In this document: positions 16,863-26,363 of the stretch, piece after piece | Numbering within the stretch: the stretch's first letter is position 1 | Layout: each line of letters starts with the position of its first letter | Source of the DNA: Anaerosolibacter carboniphilus | GTDB taxonomy: Bacteria > Bacillota > Clostridia > Peptostreptococcales > Thermotaleaceae | Assembly (NCBI RefSeq): GCF_014205875.1 | Contig: NZ_JACHEN010000013.1 | Coordinates: 1-64,000, forward strand | Length of the DNA stretch: 64,000 nt | Direction of reading: 5' to 3' | Position numbers and translations under genes: made by a program | Notes under the pieces: generated by a model | Database searches by the model: none | What the model was told of the DNA's origin: nothing | What the model saw: the letters and a program-made list of their open reading frames with translations, nothing else

Positions 16863-17432
16863 TTATTTATTATCTTTGATAATTTTTTCAGCCATCTTAT
16901 CCATAGAAATACACTGATCCATGCTCTCTTTTCTTAGTATCTTATAGGCTTCATTTTCTGAAATGCTAAGTTTCTCCATTAAGATTCCCTTTGCCCTGTC
17001 TATCTTCTTTCTGCTTTCAAGACTATGTTCTAAGGAGGCTACCTTCTTCTCTAGCGAACTAATTTTTTGGGCATTTCTAATCGTAAATTCTACCGTTTGA
17101 TATAGCTGTTCCTGCTGAATGGGCTTCATAATGTAGGCATAAACGTTCATATTTTGCAGTTTTTCATAGAATCCCTTACTGGCATAATTGGTGACAAATA
17201 GTACTGTAGATAGGCGATCTTCTTCTATGATCCTCCCTGCCTCATAGGCTTGGATTCCCCATAGATTCACGTCCATAATGACTAGATCAGGAAAAATGCT
17301 TCTGGAAATTCTTATGGCTCCTGCTCCATCCGTCGCTTGAAACAGCTTATATCCCTTCATCGTTAACAACTCACATAGTTTTTTCCTAGATGTTTCGCTG
17401 CTATCCGCAATCAATATACTAAAAATGTTCAT
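16863..17432 (-). CDS. ANTAR-domain response regulator
   Basis: RNA-binding response regulator (189 aa). The receiver domain has ILIADSSE, phosphoacceptor Asp in LVIMDVNLWG and Lys in YIMKPIQ; a short coiled coil (SLEKKVASLEHSLE) leads to the C-terminal ANTAR three-helix domain (KIDRAKGILMEKLSISENEAY). ANTAR proteins act as antiterminators on paired hairpins in nitrogen-utilisation transcripts. Here the gene follows glnA by 56 bp, a common clostridial arrangement, implying control of glutamine and ammonium genes. ATG 17432, with GGAG 8 nt upstream, is preferred to GTG 17441. Confidence 0.9.
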   Translation of the reverse strand: MNIFSILIADSSETSRKKLCELLTMKGYKLFQATDGAGAIRISRSIFPDLVIMDVNLWGIQAYEAGRIIEEDRLSTVLFVTNYASKGFYEKLQNMNVYAYIMKPIQQEQLYQTVEFTIRNAQKISSLEKKVASLEHSLESRKKIDRAKGILMEKLSISENEAYKILRKESMDQCISMDKMAEKIIKDNK

Positions 17433-17488
17433 CTCACCCACTCCAAACAGCTAGCTACGCTTTTTCCCCATCCTATTCTTTATGACTC

Positions 17489-18814
17489 TTAGAATTTTCT
17501 TAGATACCGATCTAATTCCCACTGGGAAATATAACGAGAGTATTCTGTCCATTCATATAAGACCGCGTCAACAAACTTCTCATAAATATGATCTCCAAGG
17601 GCTTCTTTGATCACAGCATCCTTTGAAAGCCATTGTACCGCTTCATAGATATTTCCTGGTAGGTACTCAATGCCTTTCTCCTTCATCTCCTGTTCCTCCA
17701 TGTGATAGACATTGCTGGTAACAGGTGTTGGCGGCTCGATTTTATTTTTAATCCCATCGAGTCCTGCCTTTAAAATAGCTGCCAGCGCCAGATAAGGATT
17801 GGCAGAAGGATCTGGATTTCTTAACTCAATTCGTGTAGAATTTCCCCTCTTTGCAGGTATTCTGATCAGAGGACTTCGATTGCTTGCAGACCAGGCAATC
17901 AGTACAGGGGCTTCATAACCTGGCACCAATCGCTTGTAGGAATTCACGGTAGGGTTAGTAATAGCTGTAAATCCTTTGGCATGGTCCATGACTCCCCCTA
18001 AAAAATGATAAGCCACTTGGGACAGCTTCATCTCATCGCCTTCATCATAGAAGGCATTTTTCCCATCCAATGTTTCTAAGGACATATTAATATGCATGCC
18101 CGATCCACTGACACCAAATTTTGGCTTTGGCATGAAGGTAGCATGGAGACCATGTCTCTGAGCAATAAGCCTTACTACCATCTTAAAGGTCATAATATTA
18201 TCGGCTGTGGTCAATGCGTCAGCATACTTGAAATCAATCTCATGCTGCCCTGGCGCCACCTCATGGTGGGAAGTCTCTATCTCAAATCCCATCTGTTTTA
18301 AGATCACGGTCATGTCTTTACGGGCATTTCCTCCTAGGTCAATGGGTGCCAAATCAAAATAACCAGCATTGTCATGGGTTTCAAGGGAAGGTTGCCCCTT
18401 CTCGTCAGTATGAAATAAGAAAAACTCACATTCAGGTCCCACATTCATGATATATCCCATATCAGCGGCCTCTTGAAGCACCTTTTTCAAGGTATTCCTA
18501 GGGCATCCTTCAAAAGGTGTTTCATCTGCCTTATATATGTCACATATCAATCTAGCTTCCCTTGGATAGTTGGTCCAAGGAAGAACCACAAAAGTAGACA
18601 AATCAGGTCGTAAATACATGTCAGATTCCTCAATTCTTACAAAACCATCTATGGAGGAACCATCAAACATGATTTCATTATCCAAAGCTTTTTCTAACTG
18701 CTCAATCGTGATGGCTACATTTTTCATGACACCTAAAATATCCGTAAACTGTAGATGGATGAATTCAACATCCATTTCCTTCGCTCTTTCAATTAGAGCA
18801 ATCTTTTGGTCCAC
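17489..18814 (-). CDS. glnA: Glutamine synthetase type I
   Basis: ATP-dependent ligation of ammonia to glutamate, cytosolic dodecamer. At 441 aa it is the GSI-alpha length, without the adenylylation insert. The N-terminal beta-grasp domain has [14 protein letters not shown] and FDGSSIDGF. The catalytic domain shows [33 protein letters not shown] (usually G.G.H.H), the ATP loop [11 protein letters not shown] and the C-terminal active-site segment [16 protein letters not shown]. Translation starts at GTG 18814 behind GGGGAGG. The 3' neighbour encodes the ANTAR regulator. Confidence 0.96.
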   Translation of the reverse strand: MDQKIALIERAKEMDVEFIHLQFTDILGVMKNVAITIEQLEKALDNEIMFDGSSIDGFVRIEESDMYLRPDLSTFVVLPWTNYPREARLICDIYKADETPFEGCPRNTLKKVLQEAADMGYIMNVGPECEFFLFHTDEKGQPSLETHDNAGYFDLAPIDLGGNARKDMTVILKQMGFEIETSHHEVAPGQHEIDFKYADALTTADNIMTFKMVVRLIAQRHGLHATFMPKPKFGVSGSGMHINMSLETLDGKNAFYDEGDEMKLSQVAYHFLGGVMDHAKGFTAITNPTVNSYKRLVPGYEAPVLIAWSASNRSPLIRIPAKRGNSTRIELRNPDPSANPYLALAAILKAGLDGIKNKIEPPTPVTSNVYHMEEQEMKEKGIEYLPGNIYEAVQWLSKDAVIKEALGDHIYEKFVDAVLYEWTEYSRYISQWELDRYLRKF

Positions 18815-18883
18815 GACAAAAACCTCCCCACCTTACAATTTTTAAATATTATATCATTAAATACCAAGGCATGTTCAGTTCCC

Positions 18884-20314
18884 CTATAAATTTGCCAGCA
18901 TTTTTTCTAAAATTTCCTTTGCTGTCTTTGGATTGGCTTTTCCCTTCGTCGCTTTCATAATTTGTCCCATTAAAAATCCTATAGCCTGAGGTTTTCCATT
19001 TTTAAAATCGTCTATGGCCTGTTGATTACTATCTAAAATCTCCTGGACTGCTGCTTCCAATTCATCGGCTCCACTGATCTGAGTTAATCCCTTTTCCTCC
19101 ACAATTTCCATAGGACTTTTATCAGTTGCCGCCAATTCTTCAAATATTTCCTTACCCGCTGTACGGCTGATTTTACCTTCCTCGATCATTTTGATCAAAT
19201 CCCCTAGATGACTTGCTTTCACAGGAATTTCATCTCCATCCTCATCCTTCAGCAGCCTTAACATTTCAACAAGAATCCAATTCGATGCTTCTTTCGGGCG
19301 AATTCCTGCTGATACTACCTCTTCAAAATAATCGGCCAATATCTTTCTACCAGTGAGAATAGTGATTTCTTTTTCATTCAAGCCGTAGCTTTCAGTAAAC
19401 CTTACTTTTTTCTGAGCTGGAAGTTCTGGAAGACTCTCCTTCACCTTCATTACATCCTCTTCTTGAATAATCACAGGTAACAGGTCCGGCTCTGGGAAAT
19501 AGCGATAATCATGGGCATCTTCCTTCGATCGCATAGGCACCGTCTTTCCCTTGGCACTATCCCACTTTCGTGTTTCCTGCTTTATCTTATAGGCCTCTCC
19601 AAAGGTGTATAGCTCTCTCTGCCTTTTCTCCTCTTTCTGAATGGCTTTTAATATTTCCTTGAATGAGTTCATGTTCTTGATTTCTACCTTAGTATTCAAT
19701 GTTTCTTGTCCGATTGGTCGGATAGAGATATTGGCATCACATCGCATGGAGCCTTGTTCCATCTTGCAATCTGAAACCTCCACATACTCCAGCATAGCTC
19801 TTAATTCCCGTAAAAAGGCTACCGCCTCCTCAGAGGATCGCATATCAGGTTCTGTCACAATTTCAATCAATGGCACTCCTGTTCGGTTATAATCAATCAA
19901 GGTTACCGGTGCATCTTCCAGGTGAATCAGCTTTCCAGCATCCTCCTCCAGATGGATTCTCGTGATTCCAATTCGTTTTTCCTTATCATCTACTTTAATA
20001 TCTACAAATCCTTTTTCACAGATGGGTAAGTCAAATTGGGAGATCTGATATGCCTTAGGCAAGTCAGGATAAAAATAGTTTTTTCGATCAAATTTATTTA
20101 CATGATTGATGCGGCAATTCAATGCGCTCCCTGCCCGCATGGCAAGATTGACTACTTCCTCATTTAGTACAGGTAATGTTCCTGGAAGCCCTGTACAAAT
20201 GGGACAAGTATTCTCATTGGGTTGAGCACCAAATTCCGTGGAACAGCCGCAGAATATTTTTGATTTTGTTTTTAGTTCCACATGGATTTCAAGTCCTATA
20301 ATCGTTTCAAACAT
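18884..20314 (-). CDS. gatB: Asp/Glu-tRNA amidotransferase subunit B
   Basis: Kinase/tRNA-binding subunit of GatCAB (476 aa). N-terminal FETIIGLEIHVELKTKSKIFCG is the family hallmark, with zinc-type Cys residues in CGC and CPICTGLPG. The middle has SMRCDANISIRP and HDYRYFPEPDL; the C-terminal YqeY-like tail ends MGQIMKATKGKANP. It phosphorylates the Asp (or Glu) on misacylated tRNA before amidation. Its start lies 2 bp after gatA, with the AAGGAGG site inside the end of gatA. Confidence 0.97.
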   Translation of the reverse strand: MFETIIGLEIHVELKTKSKIFCGCSTEFGAQPNENTCPICTGLPGTLPVLNEEVVNLAMRAGSALNCRINHVNKFDRKNYFYPDLPKAYQISQFDLPICEKGFVDIKVDDKEKRIGITRIHLEEDAGKLIHLEDAPVTLIDYNRTGVPLIEIVTEPDMRSSEEAVAFLRELRAMLEYVEVSDCKMEQGSMRCDANISIRPIGQETLNTKVEIKNMNSFKEILKAIQKEEKRQRELYTFGEAYKIKQETRKWDSAKGKTVPMRSKEDAHDYRYFPEPDLLPVIIQEEDVMKVKESLPELPAQKKVRFTESYGLNEKEITILTGRKILADYFEEVVSAGIRPKEASNWILVEMLRLLKDEDGDEIPVKASHLGDLIKMIEEGKISRTAGKEIFEELAATDKSPMEIVEEKGLTQISGADELEAAVQEILDSNQQAIDDFKNGKPQAIGFLMGQIMKATKGKANPKTAKEILEKMLANL

Positions 20315-20316
20315 AG

Positions 20317-21792
20317 TTATTCTGCCTCCTTTAACGGCGCTGTCTCTTCAAAAATCCCTAGCCCTTGCTCTAAACTATAAGCTGCCTGCAGTAACTTCTT
20401 TTCAGCATAATGATCACCGATAAGCTGCAATCCGATGGGCAGTTTTCCTTGGCTAAAGCCACAAGGAATGGAAATAGCAGGCACTCCAGCAATGTTGATG
20501 TTTACCGTGTAGATATCCGCCAAATACATTTCAAGGGGATCTGAGGTCTTTTCACCCATAGAAAAAGGCAGCACCGGTGATGTCGGTGTTAAAATGATAT
20601 CATAGGAATCAAATGCTTTTTTCATCACATTTCGTATCTTTTTGCGAAGAAGCATGGCCTTCTTGTAATATGCATCATAATACCCTGAAGAAAGTACATA
20701 GGTTCCCAACATAATCCTTCTTTTTACCTCTTTGCCGAAGCCCTCGGTTCTCGTGTTTTCCATCAGTTCCTCAATACCTGTAAAGCTTTCAGCTCTATAC
20801 CCATATCGTACACCGTCATATCTTGCAAGATTGGCACTGGCTTCTGCTGAAGAAATAATATAGTAAGCAGAAAGTCCCGAATCCATAATCGGTAATGAAA
20901 ATTCCTCTATAACAGCCCCCATTGCTTCAAATTGCTTCACCGCGTTTTCAATAGCGGTTCGAATTTCTGGATCTAGACCTTCCTGAAAGCACTCCTTTGG
21001 AATGCCTATGCGTAGCCCCTTCACACCTTTATTCAAGTCTGAAATATAATCTTTAGTTGGTTCACCTTGAATGCTGGTAGTATCCAATGGATCATATCCC
21101 TGGATTGCTTGAAGGCTTAGGGCACAGTCTTTCACTGTTCTCGTAAAAGGACCGATTTGATCTAAGGAAGATGCAAAGGCAATCAGTCCATATCTTGAGA
21201 TCAACCCATAGGTGGGCTTTAGCCCCACAGCTCCACAAAAGGCGGCCGGCTGTCGGATAGATCCACCAGTATCTGATCCGAAGGTCAATGGCACAAATCC
21301 TGCAGCCAATGCCGCTGCAGACCCGCCAGATGAACCACCAGGAACTTTACTGAGATCCCAAGGATTTTTTGTCTTTTGAAAGGCTGAATTTTCCGTAGAT
21401 GATCCCATGGCAAATTCGTCCATATTGGTTTTTCCAATGATAATGGCTCCCGCATCTTTTAATTTCTGAACAATCGTTGCATCATATGGCGGGACAAAAT
21501 CTTCCAAAATCTTCGATGCACAAGTAGTTTTGATGCTTCGGGTACAGATGTTATCCTTAACAGCCACTGGTATACCTCCCAGAAGGCCTATGTCTTCTCC
21601 CGCTGCCAGTCTTTCATCTAGTACTTCTGCCTCTTTTAATGCTGATTCGCTACAAAGGCTGATAAATGCCCCAATCTGCGGATCTAGTTTCTCAATCCGA
21701 TCCAAATAGCTTTGAACGACTTCTGTAACGGTAAACAGCTTTTCACTATATCCCTTTTGAATCTCCTCAATAGTCATCTGCTCTATTTTCAT
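20317..21792 (-). CDS. gatA: Asp/Glu-tRNA amidotransferase subunit A
   Basis: Glutaminase subunit (491 aa) of the amidase-signature family. The Ser-cisSer-Lys triad is visible: Lys in GIPVAVKDNI, and Ser residues in KVPGGSSGGSAAALAAGF followed by GSDTGGSIRQPA. It releases ammonia from glutamine and channels it to GatB. Full family length. It overlaps no neighbour; gatC ends 10 bp upstream. Confidence 0.97.
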   Translation of the reverse strand: MKIEQMTIEEIQKGYSEKLFTVTEVVQSYLDRIEKLDPQIGAFISLCSESALKEAEVLDERLAAGEDIGLLGGIPVAVKDNICTRSIKTTCASKILEDFVPPYDATIVQKLKDAGAIIIGKTNMDEFAMGSSTENSAFQKTKNPWDLSKVPGGSSGGSAAALAAGFVPLTFGSDTGGSIRQPAAFCGAVGLKPTYGLISRYGLIAFASSLDQIGPFTRTVKDCALSLQAIQGYDPLDTTSIQGEPTKDYISDLNKGVKGLRIGIPKECFQEGLDPEIRTAIENAVKQFEAMGAVIEEFSLPIMDSGLSAYYIISSAEASANLARYDGVRYGYRAESFTGIEELMENTRTEGFGKEVKRRIMLGTYVLSSGYYDAYYKKAMLLRKKIRNVMKKAFDSYDIILTPTSPVLPFSMGEKTSDPLEMYLADIYTVNINIAGVPAISIPCGFSQGKLPIGLQLIGDHYAEKKLLQAAYSLEQGLGIFEETAPLKEAE

Positions 21793-21802
21793 GATGTCAC
21801 CC

Positions 21803-22087
21803 CTATTCTATAACCTTAGGAATAGAAAGATATGTTTCTTTCATTCCTTTTGCATTTTGAAACAACTCTTCCTTATTTTCAAAGGTTCTTAACTCATCTT
21901 TTCTAAGGATAGACTTTCCTTCTGCGTAGGTTTCTACGTTCTCAAAGCTGAGATCTTCCTTATCGAGGTTTTGAAAGTGGTCTAGAATTCCTTCGAATTC
22001 ATGGGCGAAAGCCTCTGCCTCGGTTTCTGTAAACTTAAGTTTTGCCAGCTTTGCGATATAATTAATCGTTTCCGTTGTTATCTTCAT
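21803..22087 (-). CDS. gatC: Asp/Glu-tRNA amidotransferase subunit C
   Basis: Small stabilising subunit (94 aa) that wraps the A-B interface. The family pattern ITTETINYIAKLAKLKFTE and FEGILDHFQNLDKEDL is clear, as is the C-terminal LRKDEL. ATG 22087 fits AGGAGG at 7 nt. The gene lies 5 bp from the AspRS gene, so the operon order is AspRS-gatC-gatA-gatB. Confidence 0.95.
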   Translation of the reverse strand: MKITTETINYIAKLAKLKFTETEAEAFAHEFEGILDHFQNLDKEDLSFENVETYAEGKSILRKDELRTFENKEELFQNAKGMKETYLSIPKVIE

Positions 22088-22098
22088 ATTCAATCCTC

Positions 22099-23391
22099 CT
22101 ATGGTACAATTCTGTTCAAGTCTCTTGGGAACAATGTGGATTCACGGATGTTTTCCAAATCCAAAATCTTCATGGTAATTCTTTCCAAACCGATGGCGAA
22201 TCCACCATGGGGAGGCATCCCATATTTAAAGCTTTCTAGGTAAAAATCAAAATCATCGGGGTTTGCACCAAACTTGATGATGTTTTGTTTCAACATCTCG
22301 TAATCATGGATTCTTTGCCCTCCTGTGGTAATTTCCAACCCCTTATAGATCAAATCAAAACTTTTGGTCATGCCGATCAACTCGTCATCGGGCATGGCAT
22401 ACATAGGTCGCTTAGCAGCAGGATACTTTGTAAGAAATACAAAATCACTTTGATACTTTTCCTTCACATATTTTGAGAACAAGATTTCTCCTTCTGCATC
22501 AATGTTGCCTATAGGAGACTTCTTATCGTATTCTTCCAACAATATTCTTTGTACCTCCCCTAAAGGAATTCTAGGTATTTTTGGAATTTCCGGCAATACA
22601 ATACCGAACATCTCAAGCTCCCTACTACATGTATTATTTAAATGTTGAAACAGGAATCGCATAAAACCTTCTTCCAAATCCATCAGATCATTTTCATCTT
22701 CAATGAATCCCATCTCCACATCCAAGCTCACATATTCATTTAGATGTCTCCAAGTATTATGAAGCTCTGCTCGGTAGGCATGCCCCACTTCAAAAACCGA
22801 TTCAAATCCTGCTCCAACCATCATTTGCTTATAAAACTGAGGACTTTGGGCTAAGAATGCTCTCGTTTCAAAATAGTTTACAGTAAATAGTTCTGAGCCG
22901 CCTTCTGTTCCAGATGCCACAATTTTCGGTGTATGAATTTCTGAGAATCCATAACCCCTCAGATAAGTCCGGAATGCCTCTACAATTTCTCCTTGGATTT
23001 TAAATACCGCTCTCTTATCAGGTCTACGCAAACCAATGGTTCGATGATCTAGCTGTGTTTCTAACGCCGCATTGATTTCTCTCTGGTTGATGCTAAAAGG
23101 CAATAGTTCATAATAGGTTTTTCCAAGAATCTCCATAGTTCTCACACGAATCTCCACGCCTTCTGGAGCTCTCTCATTCTTGAATACTGTTCCCTCTATG
23201 GTAACTGCCATTTCTAATTTTAACTCTTTGATCAATTCTTCATCTTCCACCACCAACTGTACGATTCCCGTTTTATCTCTTAGAAACACAAATGCAAATT
23301 TTCCAAAGCTTTTCATTTTATATATCCAACCCTTTAGCAATACCTCTTGCTCTTTCTTCTCTGCCAATTCTCGAATCCATACTCTTTTCAT
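22099..23391 (-). CDS. aspS: Archaeal-type, probably non-discriminating aspartyl-tRNA synthetase
   Basis: Class II synthetase (430 aa) with the N-terminal OB fold (VLLKGWIYKMKSFGKFAF) and catalytic motifs: motif 2 VGHAYRAELHNTWRHLNEY and motif 3 GFAIGLERITMKIL. It lacks the bacterial GAD insertion (bacterial AspRS is about 590 aa), so it is the archaeal/AspS2 form. Such enzymes charge both tRNA-Asp and tRNA-Asn with Asp, and the gatCAB genes in the same operon then amidate Asp-tRNA-Asn. An Asn T-box in the leader supports this role. AAAGGAG precedes the start. Confidence 0.92.
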   Translation of the reverse strand: MKRVWIRELAEKKEQEVLLKGWIYKMKSFGKFAFVFLRDKTGIVQLVVEDEELIKELKLEMAVTIEGTVFKNERAPEGVEIRVRTMEILGKTYYELLPFSINQREINAALETQLDHRTIGLRRPDKRAVFKIQGEIVEAFRTYLRGYGFSEIHTPKIVASGTEGGSELFTVNYFETRAFLAQSPQFYKQMMVGAGFESVFEVGHAYRAELHNTWRHLNEYVSLDVEMGFIEDENDLMDLEEGFMRFLFQHLNNTCSRELEMFGIVLPEIPKIPRIPLGEVQRILLEEYDKKSPIGNIDAEGEILFSKYVKEKYQSDFVFLTKYPAAKRPMYAMPDDELIGMTKSFDLIYKGLEITTGGQRIHDYEMLKQNIIKFGANPDDFDFYLESFKYGMPPHGGFAIGLERITMKILDLENIRESTLFPRDLNRIVP

Positions 23392-23424
23392 GTCTTGTTC
23401 TCCTTTCTCAACGTATTTTACAAA

Positions 23425-23875
23425 ATTCGCATGTTGCTACCGCAACTGCTCATGGCGCCAACGAAATTCCTTCGAGTAAAACTCTCAGAATTTCCGTTGC
23501 TTAAACCGCCCCCTAATGATTTTTGTTTTTACTGCCATCAAACCCCAACAGCATATACATTCTTGATAAAAATTTAAAAATTCGCATGTTGCTACCGCAA
23601 CTGCTCATGGCGCCAACGAAATTCCTTCGAGTAAGACTCTCAGAATTTCCGTTGCTTAAACCGCCCCCTAATGATTTTTGTTTTACTGCCATCAAACCCC
23701 AACAGCATATACATTCTTGATAAAAATTTAAAAATTCGCATGTTGCTACCGCAACTGCTCATGGTGCCAACGAAATTCCTTCGAGTAAGACTCTCAGATT
23801 TCCGTTGCTTAAACCGCCCCTGATGCTTTTTGTTTTACTGCCATCAAACCCCAGCAGCATATACATTCTTGTCAA
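23425..23875 (-). repeat. Three tandem ~155-bp units in the AspRS leader
   Basis: Units start at 23425, 23580 and 23734 (spacing 155 and 154 bp) and are nearly identical; the third is slightly shortened. Each has a minus-strand hairpin with stem AACGGAAATTC/GAATTTCGTT (23460-23498, 23615-23653, 23769-23806), loop TGAGAGT(C/T)TTACTCGAAG, then GGCGCCATGAGCAGTTGCGG. They lie between the T-box terminator and the AspRS start, so they are transcribed in the leader when the T-box reads through. Short ORFs inside are not credible genes. Confidence 0.85.
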
Positions 23876-24164
23876 AAATAAAAAGCCCATCATCCCTATA
23901 AAGGGACGAAAGGCTTGCTTCCGCGGTACCACCCAAATTAGCTGTACGGCTCACTCTATCAGTACGGAAATATCATAGATAAATCGATACTGTCCAATCA
24001 ATAACGGTTTGGCTCCGTCTAAGCCTACTTTCCCAAGGGATTTCGGTTAGCAACTCCGAGATGTTCTTCGACATAGGTCTCGTGCTGGTCTCTCACTATC
24101 ACCAACTCGCTGAAACTACTTCCTAAGTGTACTCTTCTCATCATCGTTTTTTAATGTGTCTTTT
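23876..24164 (-). ncRNA. T-box leader, specifier AAC (Asn)
   Basis: Minus-strand leader with the universal T-box sequence GGGTGGTACCGCGG (23921-23934) followed by a terminator (AAGCC...GGGCTTTTTATTTTT, about 23876-23915). Upstream is Stem I with AGCGA and GGTGATAGTGAGAGACC segments. The specifier loop reads GAAG-AAC-AUC-UCGGAG, placing AAC at 24063-24065, which fits tRNA-Asn. Uncharged tRNA-Asn would stabilise the antiterminator and turn on the AspRS-GatCAB operon. Confidence 0.9.
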
Positions 24165-24170
24165 TTATGA

Positions 24171-24199
24171 ATTCTACGCTTATTTTTATACATTGTCAA
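24171..24199 (-). promoter_or_regulatory. Promoter of the T-box/AspRS-GatCAB operon
   Basis: Minus strand -35 TTGACA (24194-24199), 17-bp spacer, -10 TAGAAT (24171-24176). The start would be about 24164, at the 5' end of the T-box. Confidence 0.8.
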
Positions 24200-24296
24200 T
24201 ACAATTTTCAGAAAAAATTTATTTTTATGCATAATGAATATTTATTTATGTTACTATTCCCACTTTCTCATTCCCTTATACCTCATGGTTTGCTCT

Positions 24297-24656
24297 CTAA
24301 GGTTGGTTGTTCAAAGCAACCTTCCCTTCATCGCCATTACGAATTCGCACTACATTAGCAATCTCATAGATGAATATTTTTCCATCTCCAATTTTACCAG
24401 TATATAATACTTTTTTTGCTGTCTCTACGACCAACTCCACAGGCACTTCGCAAATCACTGTCTCTACCTTGATCTTAGGAAGCAATTCCGGTGTATAGGC
24501 AACACCTCGATAATTACCAGTTTGCCCTTTTTGAACACCACAGCCCATGACGTTGGTAACGGTCATTCCCATGACACCAATTTTATTTAGGGCATCCTTC
24601 AATTCCTCAAACTTATTTGGTCTGGTGATAATTTCCACCTTGGTGATTTTATCCAT
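24297..24656 (-). CDS. glnK: PII nitrogen regulatory protein
   Basis: Trimeric PII signal protein (119 aa) reporting nitrogen/energy state by binding 2-oxoglutarate and ATP/ADP. The T-loop has VQKGQTGNYRGVAY with the conserved Tyr; the signature at the C-terminal half is KVLYTGKIGDGKIFIY, followed by VVRIRNGDEG. It is encoded 52 bp after amt, the classic pair in which PII plugs the ammonium channel. A GGAGGAAC site precedes the start. Confidence 0.96.
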   Translation of the reverse strand: MDKITKVEIITRPNKFEELKDALNKIGVMGMTVTNVMGCGVQKGQTGNYRGVAYTPELLPKIKVETVICEVPVELVVETAKKVLYTGKIGDGKIFIYEIANVVRIRNGDEGKVALNNQP

Positions 24657-24708
24657 AGCGTTCCTCCTTTTTTATAGATATTTGCATTGCTATCAGGTGA
24701 CTTCATCA

Positions 24709-25965
24709 CTAAATCTGGTCGCTATTCAAATAGACCACTCTTGGTTGGAAATCTGCATAGCTCTCTGTACCATGCTCCTTCTTATCCAGTCCTTCCTCTT
24801 CTTCCTCACTATTTACTCGCAAGCCTACAGTCTTATTGATAGCTTTAAACAAATAGAATGCAGTGACATTGGTCCAAAGTGCTACTGCGCCCACACCTAT
24901 CAATTGAACTAACAGTAGCTTTGTTCCACCCCCATAGAGCAATCCCCCATCGGTGGCAAAAACACCTACTAAGATCGTACCTACGGCACCACAGATACCA
25001 TGGACGCTGATGGCACCTACTGGATCATCAATTTTCAATACATTTTCAATAAACTCAATAGCCAATACAACCACAATACCTGAGATGATCCCGATCATTA
25101 CTGCCCCACTAGGACTTACAATATCAGTTCCTGCAGTAATACCTACCAATCCAGCCAACGCCCCATTCAAAGTCATACTCACATCTGGCTTTTTGTAACG
25201 TGACCAAGAAAGTATCATGGATGCAATGGCACCTGCTGCTGCAGACAGATTTGTTGTAACAAATATATGGGAAATGGCTTCTGTATTTGTTCCTGCCAAT
25301 GTAGATCCAGGGTTAAAACCAAACCATCCAAACCATAGTATAAATACACCTAGCGCACCTAAGGTGAGGCTGTGGCCCTTAATGACTCTGGTTTTTCCAT
25401 CACTTGTATACTTGCCTATACGTGGTCCAATAATCCATGCCCCCATTAATGCTGCCCAGCCCCCTAGAGAGTGAACCACAGTAGAACCAGCAAAATCATG
25501 GAACCCGAGTTGAGCTAACCAGCCGCCGCCCCATATCCAATGGCCGGCAATGGGGTAAATCACTGCACTGATTACTAAACTATAAATAAGATAAGAGCTA
25601 AATTTTGTTCTTTCTGCCATTGCACCCGATACGATGGTGGCAGCTGTAGCACAGAATACAGTTTGAAAGATTAAGAATGCCTCTTTGGGTATGCTCAACT
25701 CTAAGTGTTCGAATGATCCTAAGGAGAGAAAATCTACTTTTCCAATATAACCACTTAGATCTGGTCCAAACATGATTCCAAATCCTAAGACCCAGAAAGC
25801 AACAGATCCTACTGCAAAGTCCATCAAATTCTTCATAATAATATTTCCTGCATTTTTCGCTCTCGTAAATCCAGTTTCCACCATGGCAAAACCGGCTTGC
25901 ATAAAAAATACCAAAGCTGTTGCCACCAATACCCACACCGTATCAATTGCGATTCCATAATCCAT
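24709..25965 (-). CDS. amt: Ammonium transporter
   Basis: Eleven-helix Amt/Rh channel (418 aa). Family motifs: AGFAMVETGFTRAKN, GHWIWGGGW (W at the external site), HDFAGSTVVHSLGGWAALMGA with the first pore His, FNPGSTLA and SVHGICGAVGTILVG with the second pore His. The C-terminal tail is acidic (SEEEEEGLDKKEHG), the region that usually contacts GlnK. First gene of the amt-glnK operon, with GGAGG before the start. No promoter was assigned: upstream is repeat copy B. Confidence 0.96.
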   Translation of the reverse strand: MDYGIAIDTVWVLVATALVFFMQAGFAMVETGFTRAKNAGNIIMKNLMDFAVGSVAFWVLGFGIMFGPDLSGYIGKVDFLSLGSFEHLELSIPKEAFLIFQTVFCATAATIVSGAMAERTKFSSYLIYSLVISAVIYPIAGHWIWGGGWLAQLGFHDFAGSTVVHSLGGWAALMGAWIIGPRIGKYTSDGKTRVIKGHSLTLGALGVFILWFGWFGFNPGSTLAGTNTEAISHIFVTTNLSAAAGAIASMILSWSRYKKPDVSMTLNGALAGLVGITAGTDIVSPSGAVMIGIISGIVVVLAIEFIENVLKIDDPVGAISVHGICGAVGTILVGVFATDGGLLYGGGTKLLLVQLIGVGAVALWTNVTAFYLFKAINKTVGLRVNSEEEEEGLDKKEHGTESYADFQPRVVYLNSDQI

Positions 25966-26059
25966 AAATGATTCCTCCTTTTTTTACGTTCTCTGTCTTT
26001 TTCTCATGCCGATGCCAGCTGTACATCGCAAAAGGAACAAAGTTGCCTATCGGCAATTT

Positions 26060-26191
26060 GTTTTCCCTAGGAAACCCTAGGTTTCCTTCGACGCCTGCAA
26101 TGCAGGCTGAGTACCTTCCTGAATACGGCAAAGGGGAATCCCCTCTGCACACCCCATATATAGGAAATTGAAAACCATATTTCCTATATAT
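26060..26191. repeat. Dispersed hairpin-rich repeat, copy B
   Basis: Core CCCTAGGAAACCCTAGG-TTTCCTTCGACG, a GCCTGCAATGCAGGC stem and AAGGGGAATCCCCT match copies A, C and D. The first hairpin differs (TTGCC-TATC-GGCAA) in place of the GGCACAC stem. It ends in a 13-bp stem ATATATAGGAAAT/ATTTCCTATATAT (26156-26168, 26179-26191). It lies in the amt upstream region. Confidence 0.65.
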
Positions 26192-26194
26192 AAA

Positions 26195-26245
26195 AACGGC
26201 GCCAACAAACAAGGAATTTTATATTCCTTGTTTGTAGACGCCGTT
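26195..26245. terminator. Long bipartite hairpin between CDF exporter and amt
   Basis: AACGGCG ... ACAAACAAGGAAT pairs with ATTCCTTGTTTGT ... CGCCGTT, interrupted only by a 3-nt internal loop, around a TTTAT loop. Probably a terminator; transcription entering amt from upstream would also be blocked. Confidence 0.5.
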
Positions 26246-26363
26246 GCCTACTTGTTTCTATGCATTTTTTAATATAGGTATAATCATAATATATTTTTTA
26301 TATTTTTGCAACATGTTTTTTAAATTTTTTGACTTTTTTATTTATTTTATGAATTATTTGTTT

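Noticed and set aside
23292..23720. Short ORFs overlapping the tandem units and AspRS start
   Set aside because: They lie on repeat sequence and are duplicated with it; no ribosome sites; the opposite strand holds the structured element and aspS.
23425..23875. Possible CRISPR array
   Set aside because: Repeat units are about 155 bp and entirely conserved, without short repeat/spacer alternation or cas genes.
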